Below are positions 11,803 through 23,906 of a stretch of 64,000 nucleotides of DNA, piece by piece. The position numbers were made by a program, and so were the translations under genes. Under the pieces are notes generated by a model, which saw nothing but the letters and a program-made list of their open reading frames with translations, searched no databases and was not told where the DNA came from. Source of the stretch: Gonium pectorale (lineage: Eukaryota; Chlorophyta; Chlorophyceae; Chlamydomonadales; Volvocaceae); contig LSYV01000009.1 of assembly GCA_001584585.1 (NCBI GenBank), positions 1,114,313-1,178,312 of the forward strand, read 5' to 3'. Every line of letters starts with the position of its first letter. Positions within the stretch are counted from its first letter, which is position 1.

Positions 11803-14800
11803 ATGTCCTTTCAGGACCTGGGGCTCGACCCCAGGCTCCTCCGCGCGGTGGCAAAGCGCGGATTCACAAAGCCAACACCCGTTCAGCTAGAGGCAATTCC
11901 TAGGACGCTCGAGGGCAAAGATGTGGTCGCGCGGGCGCGAACCGGGAGCGGCAAGACACTGGCTTACTTGCTGCCGTTGTTGCACAAGCTGCTCTCCATG
12001 AGCGACCTGCGCGGCAGCTTCAGGGCCATGGTCCTAGTCCCGACGCGGGAGCTGTGCCAACAGGTCGGTGCCATCCTCACGGGACCGTGCGGCCCGCCGC
12101 CGCCGGGAACCCCGCCTGCCGTGCGAAGGGGGAGCACCCATACTTCCCGGCCCGAGTGGCGCGACGTCGCTTGGCTCGAGTGGCGCGACGTCGCGCTGCC
12201 CCTCGCCCCTTAATGCACATTCCATCCAAGCTTCTGGCCACCTTCGGCCTGTGGCTCGCAACCCCCATGCCCCGCCGACGGCTGCAGCCGCTCCCCCCTA
12301 CCCCATCCCTCTGACATGGCTCCATCCCGGGTGCGACGCTGCGCGCAGGTAGCCCAGGAGGCTGCGGCCACGGCTCAGCACTGCGGAGCGGACGTGACGG
12401 TGCGCAGGGAGAGGGATAAGGGAGGGCGCGCTGGTCCCGGAGCGACGCGCACAGCCAGGCAGGGGAGCAGGAGTGCAGGGGGCAGCCCAAGAGGTTACCC
12501 CAGGTCCCACAGCCCCCATCAGATTGTTGTGCTACCAGCGTGCTTGGCCCCCAGGCGCTGGCTGGCGTTGTCCTCTGACCGGCGGGCTGCCGGTTACCCA
12601 CCCGTGGCCCGCGCCCCTCCCCCCCCCGCGCCCCTCCCCGGCCCCGCCATGGTTGCTCTCGCACTCTGCATTGCCCCTCCGTCCCCTCTCTCCCGGGAGA
12701 AGGCCGCTGGAGGCCAGTGCATGGTCTTCAAACCTGCGTTCCTAGCTCCCATCCCTCTCCCCATCCCCTCATTAGCCGTTGCCGAACTTCCGGCTGTACA
12801 CCCTTTCGCCCCTGTCCCTCTTCGCCACTCCCCCCGCCTGCCCTTCCTCTTTCTCTTTTCCTACAGGCCACGGCGCTCATAGCGGAGGGCGGGCAGCAGT
12901 TGAAGCGGGCTGTGGCCAGCGCGGGACAGATCGTGGTGTCCACGCCGGGTGGGTTCGCACGGGCGCGTAGCCCCTGCGGCTGGGCAGCCGGGTGATGGGG
13001 ACGTTGAAGATGAAACGGGGCGTGGATCGAAGGTTGGGGAACGAGAGGGGAGGGCTGGTTGCGTGCCGCGTGCTGTGCGTCACTGGAGCGGGATGGCGGG
13101 CTCGGGGTGGATTGCGTCGTCCGCTTGTGGAGCGGATGAGGGGCTTGGGGCGAGGATCCCTAGCCAGGCAGAGGGATGGATAACGCATCTGCGAGACGGG
13201 ATGGGGAGGGGAGGGGTAGCGAAGGGAAGGGCCGCAGCGACAGGCGGCGAAGAGCTGTAACGGGCATCTTGCATAGCGGACGTTGTGCACGGGCAGTTGG
13301 ACAGCGCGTTGCATGCCCTAGGCTCCACTCGCCCGCCCGCCCTCCCTCCCTCACCGCTCGGGGCCTTTCTCCTTCACCTTTTCACCTTCTCCTTCACCTT
13401 TCTCACCGCAAACCCCGCTGTCCGCCGCCCCGCTACGTCTGCCGCCCTGCCTCCGTCCCCCGCAGGCAAAGTCGCTGCGGCTCTACGCGACGGGCTGCTG
13501 CCCCCCGGCCTGCTGTCGTCCCGCCTGGCGGTGCTGGTGCTGGACGAGGCGGACCTGCTGCTGAGCTACGGGTACGAGGAGGACCTACAGCTGCTGGCAC
13601 CGCAGGTCGGGATCATTGGGCTGAAAGGCGTCCCTGCTGGAAGGGAAGCCGGGCGCGCATGCCTTGCCTATCCGTGGGTCCGCCCGCAAGTGGGAGGTGC
13701 CGCTTCAGGGCTGCTGGTGGTGGGGCCCCGGTCGGAATCAACAGCTTGGTTAAAAGGCGCTTGGGAAGACGGGTTTAATGTATGCGTGATGCTCAAGACA
13801 CGTTAGCAAGCGGGCAAGCGGGCACGAACAACCTAGCTCGCAGCCCATTCGGGCGGGTGTGCTGGTTCCGGGTTTGGAGGGCGTATGGGGTGGGTGGGGA
13901 GAGAGGGAGGGGCGCAGGGGAGGACCTGCAGTCGCTGGCGGCCGGCCAGGTGGGAGTGTGTTACGTGTGCGACATGGAGCGCAGAAAGACAGGTCAAAGA
14001 TTAGCGAGCAAAGGCATCCTAGCCGGCAGCCCGTGAACCCTGTCGCGCCCGACCCGACGATAAAACCCCCTAGCAACTTGCCGCTGGGGGCCGGGCTGGG
14101 CTGAGCTGGGCTGGGCTGACATCCAGACAGCAAGACCGGCTAGCAGGATTTGCGGCAGCGGCCGGACGGGCGCGACGCCATGCCGGAAGGATGCTGCTGG
14201 CGCCCAGCCCGTTGATACCCACAACCTTGGTCGCCCACCCCCCCCCCCGCCCCCAGGTCCCCCGCTCCTGCCAGTGCATCCTCATGTCCGCCACCTGCTC
14301 GGAGGCGGTGGAGCGGTTGCAGAAGCTGGTGCTGCACAACCCCATCAGCCTCAATCTCACGGGGCAGGGGCAGGAAGGCGGCGAGGGCGGCGCGGAGGGG
14401 CGCGACGGCACGGCGCTGGCGTCCGGGTCGGGCGTGTCGTCGGACATACAGCACTTCTACATCCAGGTACGGGTGCGCGGGGGGGGGGGCAGGGGCAGGG
14501 GCCGGGCAGGGGGCCGGGCGGAAAGGCGGCTGAGGTGCTCTCGCTCGCCGCTCGAGCACCGCGCTCAGAGTCGGAACCTTGGCAGTGACCGGCAGCGGCA
14601 CTGTGGGGGAGGGCGTAAGGCGGTACGATGCAGCGTGCAGCCGCCACCGTCCGCCCCTCGTCGCAGCTGCCGGCGTGCGATGCGCACAGGGGATGCTCGA
14701 GGGCCCGGGCTGGTGTTCACTGTCCACGCCACAGCGTGCAACCGTCTCCGCCCCCTGCCCATCGTCATCACTCCTGGTCCTCCTCTCCGCCCTCATCGCC

Positions 14801-17082
14801 GCCCGCCCCCTGACTCGTTGACCCCTGCCCCGCCATGGACGTGCCTTACCCACCCACCCGCCCACCCGCAGTGCCCCCGAGCCGACAAGGGCTTGCATGT
14901 GCTGGCCCTGCTGCGGCTGGGCCTCGTCCGCAAGAAGGTGCGCGGCGTTCCATTTGCTCATCTCTATACTCATCGTGACAGCAGGGCACCTGCCTCAGTA
15001 CTGCCTCCTCTGGCATATTACACGCCACGCGATATTTCTGCACCACGGCCGCAACCACGGCTGACGGCTTCCCGCTCCTCAACCTCGCGCACCTCAAAAC
15101 ACCCGCCCTCGGTCACGGCCACGGCAGGTGCTGCTGTTTGTCAATTCTGTGGAGTCGGGCGTGCGGCTGCGGTTGTTCCTGGAGGCCTTTGGCCTTCGGC
15201 CCGCGCTGCTCAACTCGGAGCTGCCCCTGAACTCGCGCTCCCACATCCTCGCCTCCTTCAACCGCGGCGCCTTCGACTACCTCATCGCAACCGACGACGT
15301 GTACGCGCCCGCGCACGACGGAACCGCAGCATCCACAGCCGGGAAGGGCGGGAAGAAGGACGGCAAAGGCGGGAAGGGCGGCAAGGGAGCGCGGGAGGGC
15401 GCCGGCAAGGAGCGCAAGGACGCGGAGTTTGGCGTGACGCGCGGCATCGACTTCAAGGGCGTTCGCACCGTGATTAACGTGGACCCGCCCTCCAGTCTGC
15501 AGGGATACGTGCACCGAGTGGGGCGGACGGGTGAGCGGCCGAGGCGGGCGCGCGGGGCGCAGCTGGCGCTGGGGTGGGGCGAGGGCGGGGTGGGGGGGCA
15601 ACAAAGGCTCAATAAGAGGGGGGGAAGTGGGGTGAAAAGGTGCGCCGGGCTGCATGTGTGCCCGGAGCTCAAGGGGCTGGGAGGTATAGACTGTGGGTCG
15701 TCGGGGACAGGGGCTGGGGACAGAGTGGGAGAGTGCGAGCGACGAGAAGCTGGCTGTCATGGCTGCTCTGCCAGTCCCCCGGCCGGCCGCTCCCTCTGCC
15801 GGCAGTAAGGCCCACCCTGCTCCCACACCCCACCCCGCTGCTGCAGGCCGCGCCGGCGAGAGCGGCACCGCCATCTCGTTCTTCGCCCCCGCTGACGAGG
15901 CGTTCCGGGAAGAGCTGGCGGGGGCGCTAGGCGAGGCGCGCAAGCGGGCCGGCGGCGCCGACGGCGACGGCGACGCCGCGGCAGCACGGGAGCCTGGATT
16001 CCGCGCGGACGGAGAGGACGAGGACGACAGTGACGACGGGAACGAGGATGATGAGGAGGACGGTGAGGGCGGCGGGCGGCGGCGCGGCGCGGCGGCGGCG
16101 CTGCGTCCGTACGGGCGGCTTAGCCGGGCGCAGGTGGAGGCCCTGCGCTACCGCGGGGAGGACGTGGCTCGCGGCATCACTAAGAGCGTGGTCCGGGAGG
16201 CACGGGCCAAGGAGCTCAAGAACGAGCTGCTCAACAGGTGCGCCCGCTTGTGGGTGAACCAAAACGCGCTTTTGTTGAGTGCGAGGTTGTGATGCGTCCA
16301 TGGTGCAGGGTGCAGCTGAAGCACACTGCCCCCCTCTGTTACGCTCGGTTTCCCGCTTCCCTTAACCCTACAGTGAGCTGCTAGCGGCTAATGGTGTAAA
16401 TGAGGCCCACGCCGCCCAATGTCCCTGCACCCTGTCCTCGTCGCGCACTCGTCCTCCCCGCTCCCGTTCCCGATTCCACTACTCACGCAATAATGCCTTC
16501 CAACACTCAGCCCTACTTTCAGCCGCCTTAAAAGCGGCCCCGTATACCAAAGATCCTGCTCCCAACCCCCCGCCCGTCCGCTACAAAGCCCATTTCCCGC
16601 CTTATCCCGCCCTTCCTACGCCCCCAACCATTCCGACCCCCACCCCCAGCGAGCGGCTCAAAGAGTATTTCGAAGACCACGCAGCGGAGAAGGCCCTGCT
16701 CCGACACGACAAGCCCCTCGCCGCCGCGCCCGCCGCCCCCCACCTGCGCCACCTGCCCGCCTACCTGAAGGACCCCACCCTCATCGCCGAGCGCTCCGAA
16801 ACCGGCAACAAGGGCCGCGGCCCGCTGCCCGCCGCCAAGCGCCGCAAGCTGACGGCGGGCCTGGCCAAGGGCCCCGCCGGCGACCCGCTCAAGGCCGCGG
16901 GCAGCGCGGGCGGCAGCGTGTTTGTGCGCGCGCCCAAGAAGGGCACGAGCCACCTGAACGAGGAGCTGACCGAGATGGAGAAGAAGGCCATGGTGGCGGC
17001 GAAGGCGGAGGCTAAGAAGCGGCGCAAGCTGGAGGGGCCCGCGCCGGTGCCCAAGTTTAACGTGAAGAAGCGGCGGCGGTAG
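11803..17082 (+). CDS. DBP9: DEAD-box ATP-dependent RNA helicase, DBP9/DDX56 type
   Basis: DBP9/DDX56 is a nucleolar helicase needed for large-subunit (60S) rRNA maturation. There are nine exons: 11803-12063, 12349-12399, 12867-12948, 13466-13605, 14257-14466, 14872-14937, 15128-15530, 15847-16237 and 16650-17082, giving 678 aa. The core motifs are complete: Q motif ([14 protein letters not shown]), I (ARTGSGKT), Ia (VLVPTREL), Ib (STPG), II (DEAD in [18 protein letters not shown]), III (SAT), IV ([18 protein letters not shown]), V ([10 protein letters not shown]) and VI (HRVGRTGRAG, split across an intron). The FGYEE-like context after DEAD and the FVNSVE motif single out the DBP9 subfamily. 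A Gly/Lys-rich insert before motif V and an acidic Asp/Glu stretch after motif VI lengthen it over yeast and human forms (about 550-590 aa). The Lys/Arg-rich C-terminus, ending NVKKRRR, looks like a nucleolar signal. Confidence 0.95.
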
Positions 17083-17271
17083 GGCGGCGGCGGCGCAGTG
17101 TTGTGGCGTTCATGGTGGGGGGTGGCATTGGTGGTGATGGCGGTGGGCGCTGAGGCTCGTGGCGGCTGCGGAGTGCCAGGCTGGCTGGCTGCGGAACGAC
17201 GGCTCCGGGACGGCCCTGGGTTGTGTGTGGACTGCTCGCCCAACGTGGCGCCCTTCACGACGACACGGGTC

Positions 17272-17276
17272 TGTAA
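17272..17276 (+). terminator. TGTAA polyadenylation signal of DBP9
   Basis: This TGTAA lies 190 nt past the helicase stop codon on the same strand. Confidence 0.6.
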
Positions 17277-18240
17277 GTGTGATGCGCATGGGCGATATGG
17301 CTGCCCGGTCAGCGACGGGCGGCCGTGTTGCGCTGCTCCACCTAGCCGTCGCACTGGTGCTGGTGCCGGTGGGGCGCGTGGTTCTGCTTCTGGACGCAGG
17401 CGAGGCCACTGCACGGGAGCTGCCACGGCACCTGCCACCAGTACAGTGGGTACAGCCGGACCAACCGTTTAGGTGCTGAGAGATGGGTCAGCTTGGAGTC
17501 AAGCACCGCGTCGGACTCCCAACTGTTTGGGTTGCCATGTAGACCTCGCCAGCAGGGAAGCGTCGAGTTGATGTGCGAATCGGCTGAGGTCCGTGAACGG
17601 GCCGCGTGACGGGCCGTGGCCAGCCACCCCGTGACGAGCATGGCCAGATCGCTGCGCCGCGAGGGGATATGTGCAACATAAATTATGGAACATGATAGCA
17701 ACAGCACGCTGAGCTCTGGTCTGGCTACGCTGCCACCAGTGACACCCTCGGGCGCGTCCGACGCCGCCACCCGTGACGCCTTCGGGCGCAGTCAGCAGCC
17801 TGGAGGTGCATCGCCATCGGGTGCACACAAACAGCTGCATGCCCGACTCGTACCCTGAAACAACCAAAGCGAGAATACCGGCTTTCAAAAGCCCATACCT
17901 GCGCGCTCATCGGCGACGCACGGGTCAGCGGCAGAGGCTGGCCGCGTGACGCTCATGTTCCCAAGGGGCGGATCGATCAGCGCGCACGCGGGCGCTCCGT
18001 AGGACGCTTCTGGCGCGATGCGTGAAGCGAGGTGTCGGCGCTGAGCGATGAGGGCGGCGACAGGGGCTCCTGGGAGGCGGCGGTGCGGATGGCAAACATG
18101 AGCGGGGAGCAAGCCGCGCTCGGCAGCTGGGTGAGCTCGGGGCGTAGCGGCTTGACTTGCGTTGCTCCGTGGGGACGTGATCTTCCTGGGGTGTTGGTCC
18201 AGGCTAAGCTGTGTTGGCCTATGCTGAGCTCCTACAATGT

Positions 18241-18345
18241 AGTCTGCGGCTGGCGGACAAGTACGACATGACCATCGTGCACGCCGCCTGCACTGCCTTT
18301 CTGACTCGAGAGGCGGAGTCGCGCGTTCACCCTCGCAACGTAGCT
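18241..18345 (+). pseudogene. BTB/BACK-like fragment
   Basis: An open stretch that starts after a possible acceptor (AATGTAG) reads LRLADKYDMTIVHAACTAFL. This resembles the end of the BTB domain in the many algal BTB proteins (L-x-LADKYDM-x7-AC-x-FL). I could not find the upstream part of the domain in any frame, nor a downstream continuation. It may be a fragment of a dead gene or one exon of a gene whose other exons I failed to see. Confidence 0.3.
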
Positions 18346-20358
18346 AACGTCAGCCCGGAACACCCACGCAGCGGCGACCCTCGCTGAGCGGCACTACCGG
18401 CGTGGCGCAGGTCCTCGAGTCACAGCTCGCCAATCTGAGTCAGCACGCCGCTGTCGGCACCGCGGGCAGCACTGCTGGTAACGCGGGCAGCACGGGCGCC
18501 GCCGGCAACGGCTCTGGCGCGCAGCTCGGCGTGATGGCACAGCTGCGAACGACGGCGCTGCACCCAGACTACGCAACCACCGTCGACGCCGCAGACCAGG
18601 CAGGTTGGCGTTGGCGGCGCCGCGCGCAGGCTCGCGGCTGACGGTGCTTGAAAGTCACGTACGGCCGCCAAACCCTACGGTACAGGAAATCATCGACCTG
18701 CGACCGGCCAGGTGCGGGGCAGGGGGAGGGGGGAGGGGATGAAGAGGAGTTACCCGAGGTGGCGTGGATGGCTGGGTTAGTCCGCGCATCCAAGGCCGTT
18801 CGTAATGCCCCGCCCTTCGTCGCTGCGGTCGCCCCAGCTGCTGGCCCCAGGGCCCCGGCAGCCTACCTCTTGCACCCTCCCCCCACCGGAGCAGGTGGGT
18901 GCCCCGGGCCGAGACGGAGGGGCCCAAGCGCACCAAGCAGGTCGTCATCTGGAGGGGCACACCGCGGGGAACGCAGCAGTGGTCAGGCGGGTGGCGGGGG
19001 CGTGTGAAGGAATAGGGGGGGTGGGACGCGACCCGGCGCACCGAACTGCAGCGGAAGGAGTGTCGTCTTCCCGTTGGGGATAGACGTGCGCGTTGGCAGC
19101 GCCAGAGTACGAGCACGAGCGCGAGCGGAATCGTGTCGATAGAGCAACGCAGGAGCGGCGGGGCATGGACGACCCGCGAGTTTGTCATGGTTGATGAGGG
19201 CGAGGTGGAGGGCGAGGTGGAGGGTGAGGGGCAGGCGAACGGTACTCTTGCGGGACGGGCGGGTGGGTAGTCAGGGATCCCATGCGACCGGGTGGGGAGG
19301 GAGCTTCACCGGAGCTTCACGCTCGCCGCGACTGCGCTGTGTTGGTGCTGGGACTGGACGGCGGGCCGCGGCGGGCGGTGAGGGCAGGGCGAGCGAGGGT
19401 TTGATGCGTTGAAGGCCCGTGTTTGCTGCGTTGCCTGGGCTGCAAGTGCTTCTGCGGGACAGGCAACCCTGCGAAGTGCGAACCGCCTGGAGCCTGCGTC
19501 ACGCCGCGCGGCCGATCACTGCAAACGGGCCCATGGGATTCAGCGTCGGCGAACCGCATCCGTAGGCCCACGCCCGAGGAGTGTACCGCCACCGGCCGGG
19601 CCCCTTCAAACCCCCAAACCTCGCCGTGACCCTCGGAGGTAGTGGACGCTGGTGGCATGCACGACCGCGCAGCTGTGGTGCTCTTCGGATCTGGACGCCG
19701 CCAAGTGCTTGAGGAGGCGTGAGGGTGCCGAGGCTCTGGTGTGCCACTTGCATTCCCGGCGGTGTGGTGACTTGGAAGAGAGGGGACAGCGGTGTTGACT
19801 TGCTTCAGTTTCATTGTTCCCGGAGGGGGCCCGGTGGCGCTGGCGTGCAGGCTGGCACTCCTGCCCACATAGTGAAGGGGCGGAGGGGAGCTGGGGCAGT
19901 GCACCTAGCGGGTGCCGGGACAGGTCAGCTGGCGGTGCAGGGCGGCGAAGAAGAGACGAGGGGGAACACCGTGATGATTTGTTGGCCGCCCCGGGGTGCA
20001 GCTGGGGGCGGATGCCCTCTTTCTCTGCAGATTTCTCTTTTTTTATGCTTCTTCATCGATGCACTACATGTCGCGTGGTAGCGTGTGCCGTTGATTGCAC
20101 CGCTGAGCTGGCGTGAGCGGAGGTGTGAGGGGCTGTGCACGGACGGACACAAGGGATGGGGAGAGGTTGGAGGGGACCATTGCGGCCGGGCCGACTGACG
20201 GCTGCTCCTGTACGCGGGCTCCTATCCTTGACCGATGAGGATAGGGCACAAATGGGTACGGCGTGGGTATGGCGCGGCCGAGCAAACATCGAGGCGGCAG
20301 AGGTGCGGGGTTAGACGCAAGAGGGTGCGAACGGTGCTTTGGGGCCTACCTTGCTGGG

Positions 20359-20420
20359 CATGTTAGGTAGCATGTTGGTTGACATGTTGATAGACATGTT
20401 GGTTGGCACGTTATTGGCAC
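20359..20420. repeat. Short tandem array of a 12-bp unit
   Basis: Four to five imperfect head-to-tail copies of a unit like GACATGTTGGTT (variants GCATGTTAGGTA, ACATGTTGATAG, GCACGTTATTGG) run in succession. No coding or regulatory meaning is visible. Confidence 0.6.
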
Positions 20421-21675
20421 GTATGACCGACCCGGCGGGACTGATGCTGCCACGGGACCATGTCTAGACCCAACCTCCCGGGACTGCCCCGCGAGCACAG
20501 CGGGATGCCCTGCACCCCACGCCCCGGGGTGCGCCCTGGAGGTTGCGCGGACCGCCGTGCAAGCAGTGCTGCTGCCAATGCCGATACTCTGTAGGGTCAC
20601 CGCGTTTCGTCGCGGTGCTTCAGCTGGGCCTACCTCGGGTCCATCTGATAGTCCTGGTAATTGGAAGAGCGTCTCTGATCATGGTGAATGCTCCTGGCTC
20701 AGGTGCTCCTGGGCTAAGGGCAAGGAGCGCCGAACGCCGGCGGCGCAGAGCGAGCAGCTGCTGCGGCCGACCCGTCTTTGCAACGCCGTGTGCAGAGAGG
20801 GCGTACTGCAGCAGGCCAGGGGGCCGTGTGGAAGCTGCAGCCATACAATGTGCGTCACTGCAAACCCCCTTGCACGCCAGCTGCAGGGAATCCTCGTTGC
20901 TTGTTGGGCTCCCCTGCTGCTCTGGGGCGGCGTGCCGACAAGCCCGTCCCAGCACGTCCAACACGTTTTACAGTACGCTCGTCGTCATTCACTGCTGTGC
21001 GCCTCTCGCAGCCCGTGCAGTCGCGCGCGTTTCCGCAGTGCTTGGGTGCCCCGGATGCTTTGCAACGCCTGGTTTTATGCTGGAGCAGGAGCAGCTGCTG
21101 CTCCGCCTGACGGGTCCTGGCATCGTTGCGGCCAACATACAGGCGGGGCTGCTACCCGTTCAGCAAGCGCCGTCGGGCGGACAGAACAGCAGCAGAGGCG
21201 AGCCCGGGGGTCCCAACAGCCGACAGCACCCGGGACGCCGGGAGCTAGGTCCCGTACCAAGAGAACCAGTCACAGATGACAAACTACCGCCACCTCGGGC
21301 CACCAGAGCATGACCCAGTGCTTGAAGCGCCGAGGGCCTGAGGGCCGCGGGCATCTGGTATCTCGTGTACACGGCTGCGGTAGCGGCGTGCCACCGCCCA
21401 CCGGACGATGCCTGATGATCTGCGCCTCAGCGGCAGCGCCGGGTGGATCCCTGGGTACACCGATGGTAGACTGCTGCCGCGGCAGGGGGCTGCGGCTTAC
21501 CCACACGACGCTCGGCGATGCAGCTGCCGGCGCCGGGACATGCTCGTTGCCACCGCCTGCATCCGCACTGCCTGGAATGCGCCCGAGTCACCTCTGTAGG
21601 ACGTGAACTCGACTCTGTGTCACGCCAGCTAAGGTGCTGCTGACCGGCTGATGTGACTGAGCCACGAGCTTCCAC

Positions 21676-22280
21676 CTGCTCCTTGGCCAAGCCACCGCTC
21701 ATTCTGGCCTGCGAGGCTTGCCGTATGCCCGACTCCGAGGAGTGGATGCTGCTGTTTGACTTGTGCGGCACGGGCTGGCACATGTACTGCCTTAGGCCGC
21801 CGCTGGAGGGTGTCCCAGAGGGAACCTGGATCTGCGGCCGCTGCCATCATAAGGGCGTCACCAAGGAGCAGGTGGAAGCTCGTGGCGCGCAGCGCGCCGC
21901 TTCATCGCTGCAGCCCCTGCCCTCCCTCGCTAAGGTGCCTTCGCCATGCGGGCGCACCGGCGCAGGCCCTCCCGCAGCAAGGCTGAGGCGGGCATGGTCA
22001 TGTACGCGGGCAAGCACTGCAACGTCCATCACTTCACAGTAGAGTACCCGGACAAGACGTCCGAGCTTGTAAGTTTCAAGGAGCTGCGCCCTCACCTCGT
22101 CGTCCCTAGCGCCCAGGAACCCGCGGCGGCAGCGTCAGCCGCACAGCCGGCGCCTTCCGTGGTCATTGATGCTCAGCTGGCGGCCACCGCTAGCACGTGT
22201 GCCGCGCTCGCCCAGGTGCTGCATCTCGGCGGCGCACTCTGTGTCTTCGCCCCCGTGGGACTCAGCGAGCAGACCGCGGG
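21676..22280 (+). mobile_element. PHD-finger and SH3/Tudor-like coding remnant, probably transposon-derived
   Basis: One frame (from about 21689) carries a near-complete PHD zinc finger: CEACRMPDSEEW, then FDLCGTGWHMYCLRPPLEGV, then PEGTWICGRC. The Cys expected in LLCD is Phe, so one zinc ligand is lost. After a frame change near 21946 a second piece reads MYAGKHCNVHHFTVEYPDKT followed by ELVSFKELRPHLVVP, which looks like a small SH3/Tudor-type fold. From what is known of green-algal genomes, PHD fingers next to such domains often belong to retrotransposon proteins. That origin is inferred here, since no reverse transcriptase or integrase motif was found. The frame change and lost Cys say the copy is dead. 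Confidence 0.45.
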
Positions 22281-22810
22281 GTGAATACGACAGCAGGGAT
22301 GCGTCCTGCGCCATGGCACGTGCGGCGCCGGCCCAGCCGCCCTAACCGCTGAGGAGCTGGCTCATGCGAGCAGGAGCGGGGTAGATATGGGAGCTATAGT
22401 TGTGGAGAATGTTGCCTCTGATATGGGCCCAGTGCTTGAGTTGGCGGCCGCGCACGCCCATGAAGCGGCGGTAGCGCGTGTCCCACGCGATTACCTGTGG
22501 AGATGTGCGCATGCGCTGGCTCGGTGCCCGGCAGGCCGAGGGTCGTTTGCTCGTAGTGCCGTGCGCTACATGCAGTTGGCTAGTGTTGCTGGCTAGCGGC
22601 AAGCGCCGCCATGGGCTCATTAGGCGCGCCGTTGTCCCCATGCCCGTGTCGTTCTGTACATAACTTGCTGTACTGTGCCTCACACCTGGCAGCCAGCACT
22701 CTCCGGGCGGCTTCGTGCTGGGGGGGGGGATTGCCATTTATTCATAGTCAGTAGCACCTTAGCTGGCGTGACAAGGAAGAGAAGCTGGAACAGGTCTGAA
22801 GCTGGCATTG

Positions 22811-23556
22811 AGAGCCGCTGATGGTCAGTTATGGGCGGTTGGGTTTTTAACCCTTGGCCTCGTCATCCGTAACTGATGCGTCTGCGTGGCGGGTTCCAGA
22901 GGTGAAGTTGAACCGCTCGGCTCGCATCCGTTAGGCTCGAACCGTTGCGTTTGTACATACAGCAGTGCGAGACGGGTTATCTGCGTCTCGCACTCTGTTA
23001 CGCAGTCAAGTCGTCTGAGTAGCATGCACACCGCAGATCCGAGCTACAAAAGCGCGTGAACAAAACACCGGTACCATGAAAGCTATCCCCGAGGAGAAGT
23101 ACTGTGCCAAGGTCGCCCTAGGAGGGAGCAAACGGGAGAAACGTAGCTCGCCTCCCGAAGGCGCGTGCTTTCCGCAGTGCGAGACGCAGATAACCCGTCT
23201 CGCACTGCTACCTGCAAACGCAGCCCGTTTGCTCCCTCCTAGGGCGACCATGGCACGGTAGTGCTCCTCGGAGACAGCTTATACGGTACCGGTGTTTTGT
23301 TCACGCGCTTTTGTAGCGCGGATCTGCGGTCTGCATGCTACTCAGACGACTTGTATGCGTAACAGAGTGCGAGACGCAGATAACCCGTCTCCCGCTGCTA
23401 CCTGCTGTATGTACAAACGCAACGGTTCGAGCCTAACGGATGCGAGCCGAGCGGTTCAACTTCACCTCTGGAACCCGCCACGCAGACGCATCAGTTACGG
23501 ATGACGAGGCCAAGGGTTAAAAACCCAACCGCCCATAACTGACCATCAGCGGCTCT
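22811..23556. mobile_element. Foldback (long inverted-repeat) element, 746 bp
   Basis: The left arm (22811 to about 23135) and right arm (about 23224 to 23556) are reverse complements. The outer 150 or so bases are identical by eye, and the inner part carries a few substitutions and one small indel. A spacer of about 90 bp separates them and contains its own hairpin (23174-23208). No protein-coding potential, transposase motif or clear target-site duplication is seen. This fits a non-autonomous foldback/MITE-like element, or a locus for a long hairpin RNA. The near-identity of the arms suggests recent origin or conversion between arms. Confidence 0.85.
22965..22993. repeat. Nested 29-bp hairpin motif in the foldback element
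   Basis: The sequence starts GTGCGAGACG and ends CGTCTCGCAC, so it can pair with itself around a 9-base loop. The same unit recurs inverted at the element centre (about 23177-23205) and, with changes in one arm, near 23366-23395. Confidence 0.75.
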
Positions 23557-23906
23557 CAGTGCGAGCCACGCTATATGGCAATCACGCAAGATGGCGTGAC
23601 ATCTGGCTGTGTCCTATGCCGGGATGCTGTCTGCGCCTCGACTGCGTGCGACAGAGCTCACGGTTGTCATTAAGGCACCGAGGACGGGCAACGCACGGCT
23701 AAACTCAACAGCTCGGGAGCCGCAGGTGGAACCGCGAGCGCGGCTAGTCTGCCACACTGCTGTTCAACAAGCAAGCATGCGGCAGGTGAGATGCACACGG
23801 CGCGCCAGAAATGGCCCACCAGACCCCGCGCCCTCGCTGACACTGCTGAACAGACAACCCAGCGCCTGACTGCCTACCGCGTGGCGCACCTTCTGATCCC
23901 AACCAA

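Larger units (their letters stand above)
17277..21650. other. Gene-poor stretch with coding-like fragments
   Basis: No intact gene could be assembled here. Short coding-like pieces on the plus strand include a BTB-like segment (18241-18345), a Ser/Gly/Ala-rich piece near 18402-18600 (LESQLANLSQHAAVG), an acidic piece near 19150-19270 (TREFVMVDEGEVEGEVEG) and a piece near 21273-21335 (NYRHLGPPEHDPVLEAP). They lie in different frames, are broken by stops and lack consistent splice borders. With the PHD remnant downstream, the simplest reading is decayed mobile-element or pseudogene sequence between the convergent ends of DBP9 and the TRAX-like gene. The origin is inference. Confidence 0.4.

Noticed and set aside
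19423..19629. Cys-containing piece (LGCKCFCGTGNPAKCEPPGA) as a zinc knuckle or metallothionein
   Set aside because: Cys spacing does not match CCHC (C-x2-C-x4-H-x4-C), no His is present, and the frame has no start or splice context.
20543..21313. 256-codon plus frame in the gene-poor stretch
   Set aside because: Two overlapping frames of similar length exist and neither shows a domain. Only a short piece in a third frame (NYRHLGPPEHDPVLEAP) looks protein-like, so no gene is called.
22935..22945. GGTTCGAGCC-like box resembling a tRNA B box (minus strand; repeated at 23424)
   Set aside because: It belongs to the arms of the foldback element, and no cloverleaf with an acceptor stem or anticodon arm could be drawn around it.
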